Positions 44,777 through 56,158 of a stretch of DNA of 64,000 nt are shown one piece after another. A program made the position numbers and the translations under genes. The notes under the pieces are model-generated. The model searched no databases. It worked only from the letters and a program-made list of their open reading frames with translations, and was not told the DNA's origin. The DNA comes from Mycetocola saprophilus (lineage in GTDB: Bacteria; Actinomycetota; Actinomycetes; Actinomycetales; Microbacteriaceae). Positions within the stretch are counted from its first letter, which is position 1. Each line of letters opens with the position of its first letter. The DNA lies in the NCBI RefSeq assembly GCF_000718085.1, contig NZ_JOEC01000001.1, positions 682,001-746,000 on the forward strand. The letters run 5' to 3'.

Positions 44777-44816
44777 ACCGGGGCCCCGTCGCGATTGCGG
44801 CGGGCCCCGGTTTTTT
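44777..44816 (+). terminator. Intrinsic terminator after secF
   Basis: Stem ACCGGGGCCC/GGGCCCCGGT extended by CGTCGC/GCGGC, with six T. Confidence 0.93.
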
Positions 44817-44835
44817 GGTGGTGGCGGTGGGTACA

Positions 44836-44929
44836 GTGTGGTGTTCGCGGTTAGCGGTGGGGTGTGTTGGGTGGAGGGAGAGACGGTGTGTGTGGTGGGC
44901 ACCGTGTGGTGTTCGCGGTTAGCGGTGGG
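44836..44929. repeat. Two direct copies of a 26-bp G/T-rich sequence in the secF-rel gap
   Basis: Copies at 44836-44861 and 44904-44929 (offset 68), both starting GTGTGGTGTTCGCGG. The gap (44817-44996) holds no gene; a TATA-type -10 CATAAT (44959-44964) serves rel. Confidence 0.85.
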
Positions 44930-44996
44930 CCGTGGTCTTTTTGGGGGCGGAGAGCGGGCATAATAGGGAGCAGAGACATGAGGTGGTGAATCGACG

Positions 44997-47246
44997 ATGA
45001 CCGATACAAATACGGCGAATGCGTCGCTGCGGCGGCTGGTTCCGCGCATTTTTTCCAAGGCTCAGCCGGCGGGTGCCGTGGACCGATTGGTTCGGACCGC
45101 CCGCACTCACCACCCGCGCGCCGACCTATCGGTGATCGAGCGGGCCTACACCGTCGCCGAGCGTGCCCACCGCGGACAGAAGCGTCAGAGCGGCGAGCCC
45201 TACATCACCCACCCGGTGGCGGTCGCGCAGATCCTCGCCGATCTGGGCCTGGGCCCGCGCACCCTCGCCGGTGCCCTGCTGCATGACACCGTCGAGGACA
45301 CCGACTACACCCTGGACCAGCTGCGCGCCGATTTCGGTGATGAGATCGCGATGCTGGTAGACGGTGTCACCAAGCTCGACAAGGTGAAGTACGGAGACGC
45401 CGCCCAGGCCGAAACCGTGCGCAAGATGATCGTGGCGATGTCCAAGGACATTCGTGTGCTGATCATCAAGCTGGCCGACCGCCTCCACAATGCCCGCACG
45501 TGGGGCTTCGTGCCGCCGGAGAAGTCGACCCGCAAGGCCACCGAGACGCTGGAAATCTACGCGCCGCTGGCCCACCGCCTGGGAATTCAGACCATCAAGT
45601 GGGAGCTGGAAGATCTCTCCTTCGCGGTGCTGTATCCGAAGATCTATGCCGAGATCGAGTCGCTGGTTAAGGAGCGCACGCCCAAGCGTGAGGAGTTCGT
45701 CCAGCAGGTGATCCAGGAGGTCACCACGGATCTGCGCGCGGCGAAGATCCGCGGCAAGGTCATGGGCCGGCCCAAGCAGTACTACTCGATCTACCAGAAG
45801 ATGATCCTGCGGGGTCGCGAGTTTGATGACATCTATGACCTGGTGGGCATTCGGGTGATCGTCAACTCGGTGCGCGACTGCTACGCGGTCCTCGGCGCGA
45901 TCCATGCCCGCTGGACCCCGATCCCCGGACGTTTCAAGGACTACATCGCGACCCCGAAGTTCAACCTGTATCAGTCGTTGCACACCACGGTGATCGGCCC
46001 CGGTGGCAAGTCGGTGGAGATCCAGATTCGCACCCAGGAGATGCACGAGCACGCCGAGTACGGTGTGGCCGCACACTGGGCGTATAAGGAGCGCAACGCG
46101 GGCAATAAGGTCGAGGTTTCGCGCTCGACCGGGACCGATATGGCCTGGCTCAAGCACATCTCCGACTGGCAGGCCGAGACCGCCGATCCGGGGGAGTTCC
46201 TGGACTCGCTGCGCTTCGAAATCGGTGCCAAGGAAGTGTATGTGTTCACCCCCAAGGGGCGCGTGGTGGGCCTGCCCGCCGGGGCGACCCCGGTGGACTT
46301 TGCCTATGCTGTGCACACCGAGGTGGGTCACCGCACGATGGGTTCCAAGGTCAACGGCCGCCTGGTGCCGCTGGAGACCGAGCTGAACTCCGGGGACGTG
46401 GTCGAGGTCTTTACCTCGAAGAACCCCGACTCGGGACCCAGCCAGGACTGGCTGGCGTTTGTGAAGAGCACCCGGGCGCGTAATAAGATCCGCCAGTGGT
46501 TCACCAAGGAGCGCCGCGACGAGGCCATCGAGCAGGGCAAGGACGCGATCGCCCGGGCGATGCGGAAGCAGAACCTGCCGCTGCAGAAGCTCATGGACCG
46601 CGACAGCTTCGCCGAGGTCGCCGCGCAGATGCGCTACGAGGACGTCTCGGCCCTCTACGCCGCCGTGGGCGAGGGACACGTCTCGACCCAGTCGGTCCTG
46701 GAGAAGGTGGTTTCGCTACTCCAGGGCGATCAGGAGGCCGAGGAGCACGCGATCGAGTTCCCGATGCGCGGCCGCGTCCGCCCGCAGGAACACAGCGACT
46801 CCGGCGTGCTGGTGCGTGGGGCCGCGGACATCCTGGTCAAGCTGGCCAAGTGCTGCACCCCGGTGCCCGGGGATGAGATCGTCGGGTTTGTGACCCGCGG
46901 GTCGGGTGTCTCCGTGCACCGCGCCGACTGCCACAACGTGCAGGGCCTGATGCAGGAACCCGACCGGATGATCGAGGTGGCCTGGGCGGCCTCGTCGAAG
47001 AGCGTGTTCATGGTGCAGATCCAGGTGGAAGCCCTGGATCGCGCGGGCCTGCTCAGCGATGTGACCCGGGTGCTCAGCGAGCACCACGTCAACATCCTCT
47101 CGGCGAATGTCTCGACCTCGAGCAACCGCCTGGCGATATCCCGTTTCGTCTTCGAGATGGGGGACACCACGCACCTGGATCGTGTCCTCAACGCCGTGCG
47201 GCGGATCGACGCGGTCTACGATGTCTACCGGGTGACCGGCGGCTAG
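44997..47246 (+). CDS. rel: Bifunctional (p)ppGpp synthetase/hydrolase
   Basis: Controls the stringent alarmone. The 749-residue protein has the HD hydrolase domain with HDTVED (residues 96-101), the RelA/SpoT synthetase domain ([26 protein letters not shown]), a TGS domain ([20 protein letters not shown]), a zinc-finger-like CCTPVPGDE segment and a C-terminal ACT domain ([16 protein letters not shown]). Both enzyme halves look intact, as in single-Rel Actinobacteria. A leadered start at ATG 44997 with AGGTGG upstream is assumed. The apt gene that usually precedes it is absent. Confidence 0.97.
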   Translation: MTDTNTANASLRRLVPRIFSKAQPAGAVDRLVRTARTHHPRADLSVIERAYTVAERAHRGQKRQSGEPYITHPVAVAQILADLGLGPRTLAGALLHDTVEDTDYTLDQLRADFGDEIAMLVDGVTKLDKVKYGDAAQAETVRKMIVAMSKDIRVLIIKLADRLHNARTWGFVPPEKSTRKATETLEIYAPLAHRLGIQTIKWELEDLSFAVLYPKIYAEIESLVKERTPKREEFVQQVIQEVTTDLRAAKIRGKVMGRPKQYYSIYQKMILRGREFDDIYDLVGIRVIVNSVRDCYAVLGAIHARWTPIPGRFKDYIATPKFNLYQSLHTTVIGPGGKSVEIQIRTQEMHEHAEYGVAAHWAYKERNAGNKVEVSRSTGTDMAWLKHISDWQAETADPGEFLDSLRFEIGAKEVYVFTPKGRVVGLPAGATPVDFAYAVHTEVGHRTMGSKVNGRLVPLETELNSGDVVEVFTSKNPDSGPSQDWLAFVKSTRARNKIRQWFTKERRDEAIEQGKDAIARAMRKQNLPLQKLMDRDSFAEVAAQMRYEDVSALYAAVGEGHVSTQSVLEKVVSLLQGDQEAEEHAIEFPMRGRVRPQEHSDSGVLVRGAADILVKLAKCCTPVPGDEIVGFVTRGSGVSVHRADCHNVQGLMQEPDRMIEVAWAASSKSVFMVQIQVEALDRAGLLSDVTRVLSEHHVNILSANVSTSSNRLAISRFVFEMGDTTHLDRVLNAVRRIDAVYDVYRVTGG

Positions 47247-47315
47247 TCGCGCCCAGATCCTCCGTGGAGGCGTGGCTTTCTGGTCGCGAATCTCCGCCCG
47301 CTCACGCCCGTCCAC

Positions 47316-47765
47316 TCACCGCGAGTGGGCGGGTGTGTGTGGTGTGGACTCGGTGATTTCGGTCCAGAGGCCCGCGACGCGGGTGCGCCGTTCCTCGGCA
47401 ATCGACCCGGGAAGCACGGTGGCCCCGAGGATGCTCCAGCGGTGTGTGCGGTGACGCTGGGTGCCCCGGAAGGTGTGGCGGGCGGGCCGGGGGACATCGA
47501 GATCCCGGATCCAGCGGGCGGTCTCGCCCACCGCACACAGCCGCTGTAGATCCGCGGGTTCGGGAAACAGCAGCGCGAGTGCGCGGGCCCGCAGCGCCGA
47601 GGTTTCGGGGATATCGATGGGGACAAAACCCGGCTCCAACGCATACACCTCGCCGCGCAGACGCGCCCCCATCAGCTGGGCCAGCGGCATATCCGCGATG
47701 GTGAGCAGGTCCGGGAGGTGCGCCCCCGGACCCGGGAAGAGTCGAGCCAGATCTACCGGGGTCAT
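47316..47765 (-). CDS. Hypothetical protein, no recognised family
   Basis: A 149-residue basic protein. It starts TPVDLARLFPGPGAHLPDL and shows a leucine-rich stretch (LRARALALLFPEPADLQRL) and an Arg/His-rich second half (ARHTFRGTQRHRTHRWS). Residues before the ATG at 47765 (an upstream ATG at 47834 would overlap the DUF349 terminator) are unlikely to be translated. I do not recognise a function. It sits converging on rel, which is separated by a hairpin. Confidence 0.6.
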   Translation of the reverse strand: MTPVDLARLFPGPGAHLPDLLTIADMPLAQLMGARLRGEVYALEPGFVPIDIPETSALRARALALLFPEPADLQRLCAVGETARWIRDLDVPRPARHTFRGTQRHRTHRWSILGATVLPGSIAEERRTRVAGLWTEITESTPHTPAHSR

Positions 47766-47825
47766 CACCCCAGCCTGTCCACCTTTGGGGGAAATGTCCA
47801 GGGCCCGGACGCCCCGGACAGACAG

Positions 47826-47859
47826 AACGGCCACGGAACCCGAGGGTTCCGTGGCCGTT
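47826..47859 (-). terminator. Terminator of the DUF349 gene
   Basis: A 15-bp stem AACGGCCACGGAACC/GGTTCCGTGGCCGTT with 4-base loop. T-run is short, so efficiency is uncertain. Confidence 0.7.
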
Positions 47860-47873
47860 CGTGTGAAGGAAGC

Positions 47874-49103
47874 CTAGCCGAGGACGTTGAGCCACGCCTT
47901 GCGTGCCTCGAGAGCCTCGTTGGCCTTGGCGATCTTCTTGGCATCTCCGGTGGCCTCGGCCGCCGCGAGCTCCTGCTCGAGCTTCTCGATGGCCGCGTTC
48001 AGCTGACCGGCAAGACCCTCGGTACGGGCCTTGGTCTCGGGGTTGTTCTTGCTCCAGTGCTCATCGTCCAGCGCACGGAGGTGATTTTCCACGGCGCGCA
48101 GGCCGTCTTCGACCTCGCGGATCTTGTCGCGCGGAACCTTGCCCACTTCGTCCCACTGACGCTGAACGTTCAGCAGGGCCGCCCGCAGCTTCTCGCGGTC
48201 GTTCTCCTGCAGCAGCGGGGTGGCCTGGTCCAGAAGCTCACGCTTCTTCTCGTAGTTGGCCTGGAACTCGGCGTTGTCGATCGCGTCCAGCTCGGCCTTG
48301 GCCTGGTAGATCGCGTCACCGGCGGCCTTGAAGCGGGCCCACAGGTTGTCGTCCTGGCGCTTGCCGGCACGGCCCGAGAGCTTCCACTCGTCCAGCAGAC
48401 GGCGGTAGTCCGAGGTGGCCTCGGCACCGCGGGGGATCAGGGCCTCGGCGGCCTCGATCAGCTTCTGCTTGCGGGTACGGGCTTCCTTGTGGACCGAATC
48501 CAGCTCGGCGAAGAACGCACGACGGTTGGCATCCACGGTGCCGCGGGCGGTACGGAACCGCTTCCACAGGTCGTTGGCCACACCCTTGGAGAGCTTGGGG
48601 CCCTCCTGCTGGTGCTTCTGCCAGGCCGCAAACAGCTCGGCCATCTGCTCGGTGGCCTGCTTCCACTGCGTCTTGGCGGGGTCCTGGCCGGCGACGGCCT
48701 CGGCCTGCTCGACGATGCGGGTGCGCTCGGCCACGGCCTCCTCGAGTTCGGCCTTGGCCGCCTCGGTCTGCTGCTCGGTGAGCTCACCCACGGTGGCGTC
48801 CAGGGCCCCCACGCGGGAAACCAGCGAGGCGATGTCGCCCACGGCCTTGGCGTCGGTCAGCTCCTCGTGGAGCTTGGCGACCGCCTTGGAGATGTCGCTC
48901 GCGGGAGCACCGCGCTTGGCGCGCTGCTCCAGCAGGGTGACCTGACCGGCCAGATCGAGGAACTTGCGCTCGAAGTAGGCGAGTGCCTCTTCGGCGGTGC
49001 CGTCGGGGTACTGACCAACCTCACGCCACTGCTCGCCCTCGCGGACAAAAACGGTACCGGAGTCGTCGACGCGACCCCACGGTTGCTGTTCGGAAGTAGA
49101 CAC
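47874..49103 (-). CDS. DUF349-domain coiled-coil protein
   Basis: A 409-residue, mostly helical and highly charged protein. It contains several DUF349 repeats (each with a WxxF/L pattern, for example WKQATEQM, LWKRFRTARG, LWARFKAAGD, QWDEVGKVPRD) and long coiled-coil stretches (EEAVAERTRIVEQAE). The family is widespread in Actinobacteria; function unknown. GTG 49103 follows AGGTGAGG closely on the minus strand. It neighbours, on the same strand, the cyclophilin gene. Confidence 0.9.
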   Translation of the reverse strand: MSTSEQQPWGRVDDSGTVFVREGEQWREVGQYPDGTAEEALAYFERKFLDLAGQVTLLEQRAKRGAPASDISKAVAKLHEELTDAKAVGDIASLVSRVGALDATVGELTEQQTEAAKAELEEAVAERTRIVEQAEAVAGQDPAKTQWKQATEQMAELFAAWQKHQQEGPKLSKGVANDLWKRFRTARGTVDANRRAFFAELDSVHKEARTRKQKLIEAAEALIPRGAEATSDYRRLLDEWKLSGRAGKRQDDNLWARFKAAGDAIYQAKAELDAIDNAEFQANYEKKRELLDQATPLLQENDREKLRAALLNVQRQWDEVGKVPRDKIREVEDGLRAVENHLRALDDEHWSKNNPETKARTEGLAGQLNAAIEKLEQELAAAEATGDAKKIAKANEALEARKAWLNVLG

Positions 49104-49204
49104 GTGCCTCACCTTGCTGATGTTTACGCTCGATGCTCTCGAGATCTCTCGATAAGCCTAGTATGGACGACGAATGCCGGGCAGCCCCAACATACGTCTT
49201 GATT

Positions 49205-50005
49205 CTATTTGACGGTAATGGAGTCCAGCTTAATGGGCTGTTGTGGTGTGGAGCTATCCGCACCGCCCACCGGGATCCTGGTCACCGACTCGTTGAGCTT
49301 ATCCAGACCGCTCGTGATTTTGCCGAGTACGGTGTATCCACCGGCGCTGTCCGAGGGGATCTTGGTGTCGCCGAAGACGATGAAGAACTGGCTGCCGTTG
49401 GAATTTGCGTCGTTTCCGACGCGCGCCATGGCCAGGGTGCCCGCCGGGTAGATGTTGTCGGCCGGGGCGTTTTCGATCGGGCCGAAGCTGTAGCCGGGGC
49501 CGCCGGAGCCGTCACCCTTGGGGTCGCCGCACTGCAGGATTTGGAATCCGGGCTCGCCCGACGCTCCGGGAGTGTTCACCATGCGGTGGCAGGACAGCCC
49601 GTTGTAGAAGCCCTGCTTGCTGAGCGACACAAACGAGGCGACGGCCTGGGGTGCCTTCTGGCCCTCGAGCTCGATGCCCAGGTCGACACCGTTCACGGTG
49701 AGGTCTCCGGTCCAGGTCCGATCCTCGGCCACCGAGGGGTCCGGTGCCTTGGCCGTGGGTGACGGGGAGGAGGATGCGCTCGGCGAGGGGGATGCGCCGG
49801 CCTCGGGCGCGTTGCCCGCGTTCTGGGCGATCACGCCCCAGGTGATCGCTCCGGCCACCAGGACGAATGCCACGCCGCCGGCAATCCAGGCGTTGCGGGT
49901 GCGCGTCTTGCGCTTTTTCTCCCACGCCTCCTTGCGTGCCTCGTACTGCTGCAGGCGGGCACGGGCCTCGCGAGCGGCTTTTTCGTCCTTTTTCTGGGCT
50001 GCCAC
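49205..50005 (-). CDS. Membrane-anchored cyclophilin-type peptidyl-prolyl isomerase
   Basis: A 266-residue protein: charged coiled N-terminus, one membrane helix (about 39-60, AWIAGGVAFVLVAGAITWG), a Ser/Pro linker and a cyclophilin domain (about 100-266). Conserved active-site parts are visible: FYNGLSCHRMV, GSGGPGYSF and NGSQFFIVFGD. It probably helps folding of exported proteins. The GTG at 50005 has GGAAAGGA upstream. In mycobacteria the ppiB gene lies near rel in the same way. Confidence 0.93.
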   Translation of the reverse strand: MAAQKKDEKAAREARARLQQYEARKEAWEKKRKTRTRNAWIAGGVAFVLVAGAITWGVIAQNAGNAPEAGASPSPSASSSPSPTAKAPDPSVAEDRTWTGDLTVNGVDLGIELEGQKAPQAVASFVSLSKQGFYNGLSCHRMVNTPGASGEPGFQILQCGDPKGDGSGGPGYSFGPIENAPADNIYPAGTLAMARVGNDANSNGSQFFIVFGDTKIPSDSAGGYTVLGKITSGLDKLNESVTRIPVGGADSSTPQQPIKLDSITVK

Positions 50006-50138
50006 GGATGCGGTCCTTTCCAGGGAGTTCAGGTGTTCGAGACGATACTAGCGGCACGGCCGATGAATATGTGTGCGTATGGCGCGTGCCGACGGCGAAT
50101 TCGCAGCCGGTGCCGGTGGTACCCGATAGCCTGGAGAC

Positions 50139-51689
50139 ATGGTTTCCTCGTCCTCCGCCCTTCAGTCCGGGAGCGTTCCGCTCGCGGTACGCATGCGCCC
50201 GCGCACCCTCGATGAGGTAGCCGGACAGCGGCACCTGCTGCGCCCGGGTTCGCCGCTGGTGAGCCTGGCCACGGGGAAATCCGGGGATCAGGGCACGGTC
50301 TCGGTCATTCTCTGGGGGCCGCCCGGGACCGGGAAGACCACGATCGCGCAGACCATCGCGCACTCCTCCAATCGGCGTTTTGTGGAGCTTTCGGCGGTTA
50401 CGGCCGGGGTCAAGGACGTGCGCGAGGTGATGGCCGAGGCCATGACCAGCCGCGATCTGTACGGCCTCTCCACCGTGTTGTTCCTCGACGAGATCCACCG
50501 CTTCACCAAGGCGCAGCAGGATGCACTGCTGCCCGGGGTCGAGAACGGCTGGGTCATCCTGGTGGCCGCGACCACCGAGAACCCCTCATTCTCGGTGATC
50601 TCCCCGCTGCTCTCGCGCTCCCTGCTGCTCACCCTGGAGCAGCTCTCGGATGACGATCTGGGGGTCCTGATCGATCGTGCGGTCACCGACCCGCGCGGCC
50701 TGGGGGATCGCTACCGCCTGGATCCCGAGGCTCGCGCGACCATTATTCGTCTGGCGTCGGGGGATGCGCGGCGTGCGCTTACCGCGCTCGAGGCGGCCGC
50801 GGTGTCCGCCGATTCACTGGTCGCTTCGGCACTGTCCGAGGACGGGGTGCTCGACTTTGGTGCCCCCGCGGGGCGAACCGAGGATCGCGACCGGGATGAC
50901 GACGAAGATGACAACGAGGAGTTAGCGGAAGACGTTGCCGTCGGTGAACCCTCGCCGGAGAACAGCGATACGGCGAAGCCGGCGGGGACGGGCACCGGAG
51001 GGTCGGATGATGCCGATGCCGATGCCGAAGCCGACGAGCCCGCCGATACCCGTCCGGTCATCACCAAGGAGATCGTCGCCGGTGCCGTGGACCGCGCGCT
51101 GCTGCGCTATGACCGCAACGGCGACGAACACTACGACGTCATCAGCGCGTTCATTAAGTCGATCCGCGGCTCGGACCCCGACGCGGCTCTGCACTACCTG
51201 GCCCGGATGATCGAGGCGGGGGAGGACCCGCGCTTCATCGCCCGTCGAATCATCGTTTCGGCCTCGGAGGATATCGGCCTGGCCGACCCGCAAGCCCTGG
51301 TGATCGCGGTGGCCGCCGCCGATGCCGTGCAGATGATCGGTATGCCCGAGGGACGCATCCCGCTGGCCGAGGCCGTGGTCTACCTGGCCACTGCCGCCAA
51401 GTCCAATGCCGCCTATCTGGGCATCAACGATGCGATCGCCGATGTGCGGGCGGGGGCGTTCGGGCGTGTCCCCAAGCACCTGCGCGACGCGCACTACGCC
51501 GGCGCCAAACGCCTGGGTCACGGCAAGGGCTACCGCTATCCGCACGACACCGAACTCGGCGTGGTGGAACAGCAGTACCTGCCGGATGAGCTGACCGGCC
51601 GCACCTACTATCGCCCCACCACCCACGGCAACGAGCGCGAGGTGGGTGGGCGCCTGGCCAAGATCCTGCGTATCGTCCGCGGGCGCTAG
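50139..51689 (+). CDS. rarA: Replication-associated recombination AAA ATPase RarA (MgsA) with acidic insertion
   Basis: AAA+ clamp-loader-like ATPase acting at stalled forks. The 516-residue protein has Walker A GPPGTGKT (about 59-66), Walker B FLDEIHRF, sensor 1 AATTENPSF and the C-terminal tetramer domain (AGAFGRVPKHLRDAHY). Most relatives are 430-450 residues; here about 65 extra, very acidic residues (about 241-306, TEDRDRDDDEDDNEELAEDV and further Asp/Glu-rich stretches) lie between the lid and the C-terminal domain. ATG follows TAGCCT (50127-50132) by 6 bases. Confidence 0.93.
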   Translation: MVSSSSALQSGSVPLAVRMRPRTLDEVAGQRHLLRPGSPLVSLATGKSGDQGTVSVILWGPPGTGKTTIAQTIAHSSNRRFVELSAVTAGVKDVREVMAEAMTSRDLYGLSTVLFLDEIHRFTKAQQDALLPGVENGWVILVAATTENPSFSVISPLLSRSLLLTLEQLSDDDLGVLIDRAVTDPRGLGDRYRLDPEARATIIRLASGDARRALTALEAAAVSADSLVASALSEDGVLDFGAPAGRTEDRDRDDDEDDNEELAEDVAVGEPSPENSDTAKPAGTGTGGSDDADADAEADEPADTRPVITKEIVAGAVDRALLRYDRNGDEHYDVISAFIKSIRGSDPDAALHYLARMIEAGEDPRFIARRIIVSASEDIGLADPQALVIAVAAADAVQMIGMPEGRIPLAEAVVYLATAAKSNAAYLGINDAIADVRAGAFGRVPKHLRDAHYAGAKRLGHGKGYRYPHDTELGVVEQQYLPDELTGRTYYRPTTHGNEREVGGRLAKILRIVRGR

Positions 51690-51787
51690 GGTCCGGGATT
51701 CTTCGCATCGTGGGGAACACCGCACCGAGCCTCACAACTCCCCGGCAAAACGCCCCGCGCGCGGGTGCTTTCGGGGAGGGTGCATGC

Positions 51788-51957
51788 TAGGCTAGCGGGG
51801 ACCTAGATCGAGTCTTGACGTACGGCTGCGCAGAGACTCATCGATCGACGGGATGGATTCTGTAGCCGAATCGCCCTGGTCACTCCCTCTAACTCCTTTC
51901 CACACCGCGTTTTGTGGTGCGGGAAATCTGTTTATGGAAACCATTTGAAAGGAAACC
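51788..51957 (+). promoter_or_regulatory. Long 5' leader of rpsD
   Basis: A -10 TAGGCT (51788-51793) is followed by about 160 bases before the GTG start. Such a leader is where S4 often binds to control itself, but no known S4 leader fold is certain. Confidence 0.45.
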
Positions 51958-52587
51958 GTGTCTACTAAGTCACGTACCCGTAGCAAGACGCGCCTCTCGC
52001 GCGCACTCGGCATTGCCCTCACCCCGAAGGCTGCCAAGTACCTCGAGAAGCGTCCCTACGCTCCCGGTGAGCACGGCCGCACCAAGCGCAAGGCTGACTC
52101 CGACTATGCCGTTCGTCTGCGCGAGAAGCAGCGTCTTCGCGCCCAGTACGGTATTCGCGAGAAGCAGCTGAAGATTGCGTTCGAAGAGGCTCGTCGTACC
52201 TCCGGTCTGACCGGTGAGAACCTGGTTGAGCTCCTCGAGCTGCGTCTTGACGCACTCGTGGTCCGCGCCGGTTTCGCCCGCACCACCGCCCAGGCTCGTC
52301 AGCTGGTTGTGCACCGTCACATCCTCGTTGACGGTCAGCTGGTGGACCGCCCGTCCTTCCGCGTGAAGCCGGGTCAGACCATCCACGTCAAGGAGAAGTC
52401 CGAGGCTCTTGAGGTCTTCCAGGTTGCTGCCGCTGGCGGTCACCAGGATGTCCTGCCCAAGGTTCCGGCTTACCTGGACGTAGAGATCGACAAGCTGCAG
52501 GCTCGCCTGGAGCGTCGTCCGAAGCGTGCCGAGGTCCCCGTGACCTGTGAAGTACAGCTCGTTGTTGAGTACTACGCAGCCCGCTAA
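51958..52587 (+). CDS. rpsD: 30S ribosomal protein S4
   Basis: Primary rRNA-binding protein of the small subunit, 209 residues. N-terminal SRTRSKTRLSRALGIAL is a variant of the usual zinc-lacking start, followed by YAPGEHGRTKRKADSDYA, the S4 RNA-binding domain (LVELLELRLDALVVRAGFA) and the basic, KxVPxTCEV-like end. GTG 51958 has GAAAGGAAAC upstream. Standing alone, as in many Actinobacteria that keep rpsD out of the alpha operon. Confidence 0.97.
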   Translation: MSTKSRTRSKTRLSRALGIALTPKAAKYLEKRPYAPGEHGRTKRKADSDYAVRLREKQRLRAQYGIREKQLKIAFEEARRTSGLTGENLVELLELRLDALVVRAGFARTTAQARQLVVHRHILVDGQLVDRPSFRVKPGQTIHVKEKSEALEVFQVAAAGGHQDVLPKVPAYLDVEIDKLQARLERRPKRAEVPVTCEVQLVVEYYAAR

Positions 52588-52607
52588 CTAGTACCCATAC
52601 ACCTCTT

Positions 52608-52639
52608 GCGGGGTCACGGTTTTCCGTGGCCCCGCTTTT
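52608..52639 (+). terminator. Intrinsic terminator after rpsD
   Basis: Stem GCGGGGTCACGG/CCGTGGCCCCGC (one G-T) with TTTT loop, then TTTT. Confidence 0.9.
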
Positions 52640-52772
52640 GGTACCCGGGTTTTTGGATCGCCACACGCGGGTGAAGCGTGCGACGTGCACCGCAAGATCC
52701 ACCTTTTACCACCTCAGCGCACTAAGATTGTGGGGTGGTTGCCCACTCACCCTCATGATTTCGGAGACTCCA

Positions 52773-52976
52773 GTGAAAAACTTCCTCATTTTCCTCGCGG
52801 GTATTGCCGCGGGATTTGTTGTCGCCCACGAGGTGAACAAGACCACCCGCGGTCGCCGGTTCTTCAGCGAACTCGACGGACGCATGCGCGAGTTTGGTGA
52901 CATCGTTGCCGACTCGTACAAGCTGCGCGAAGCCGAGCTTCGCGAGGATAGCGACATCAGTACCACCACCAAGTAA
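52773..52976 (+). CDS. Small membrane-anchored protein of unknown function
   Basis: A 67-residue protein with a hydrophobic N-terminal segment (FLIFLAGIAAGFVVAHEV) and a charged tail (RRFFSELDGRMREFGDIVADSYKLREAELRE). Start GTG 52773 has GGAG with 6 bases; ATG 52755 would add 6 residues. TAAGAT is at 52723-52728. Similar short proteins precede alaS in related Actinobacteria; role unknown. Confidence 0.75.
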   Translation: MKNFLIFLAGIAAGFVVAHEVNKTTRGRRFFSELDGRMREFGDIVADSYKLREAELREDSDISTTTK

Positions 52977-53019
52977 GTCGTCGGACTCTTCCCCTCCCCA
53001 ACGACAGTAGAACGGACCC

Positions 53020-55676
<2,657 letters not shown>

Positions 55677-55680
<4 letters not shown>

Positions 55681-56156
55681 CCCACGAGGGTTTCCGCCGC
55701 GGTGTACGCATCGGTATCGACGTGGGCAAAGCCCGCATCGGGGTAGCTCGCAGCGACCGTGATGGTCTGCTGGCTACCCCGATCGAAACCGTGGCGCGCG
55801 CCGAGGACGGCAGTGATCTGGCGGCAATTCGCCAGCACATTGCCGAGCTGGAACCGGTGGAAATTATTGTGGGGTTGCCGCTCTCGCTGAGCGGCGACCG
55901 CACCCCCTCAACCGAGGACGCCGTGGGATTTGCCGAGGCGATCGCTCGCCTCGGCACTCCGGTGCGCCTGGTTGATGAGCGTCTGTCCACCGTGACCGCC
56001 CACCAGGCGATGCGCGGCGTGGGGCGCTCCCAGAAGAAGTCGCGCGGTGTGATCGATCAGGTCGCCGCGGTTATCATCCTCCAACACGCCCTGGACACCG
56101 AGCGCGGCCGGGGGATCGCGCCCGGTGAACCGGTGCTCACCGACGAAGGAGCCTGA
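55677..56156 (+). CDS. ruvX: Holliday junction resolvase-like protein YqgF/RuvX
   Basis: A 159-residue RNase-H-fold protein (IGIDVGKARIGVA, VGLPLSLSG, VRLVDERLST, IDQVAAVIIL). The acidic residues of the fold are kept. It is essential in some bacteria and may process 16S rRNA or junctions. Coupled to alaS and followed 2 bases later by mltG. Confidence 0.95.
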
Positions 56157-56158
56157 GT

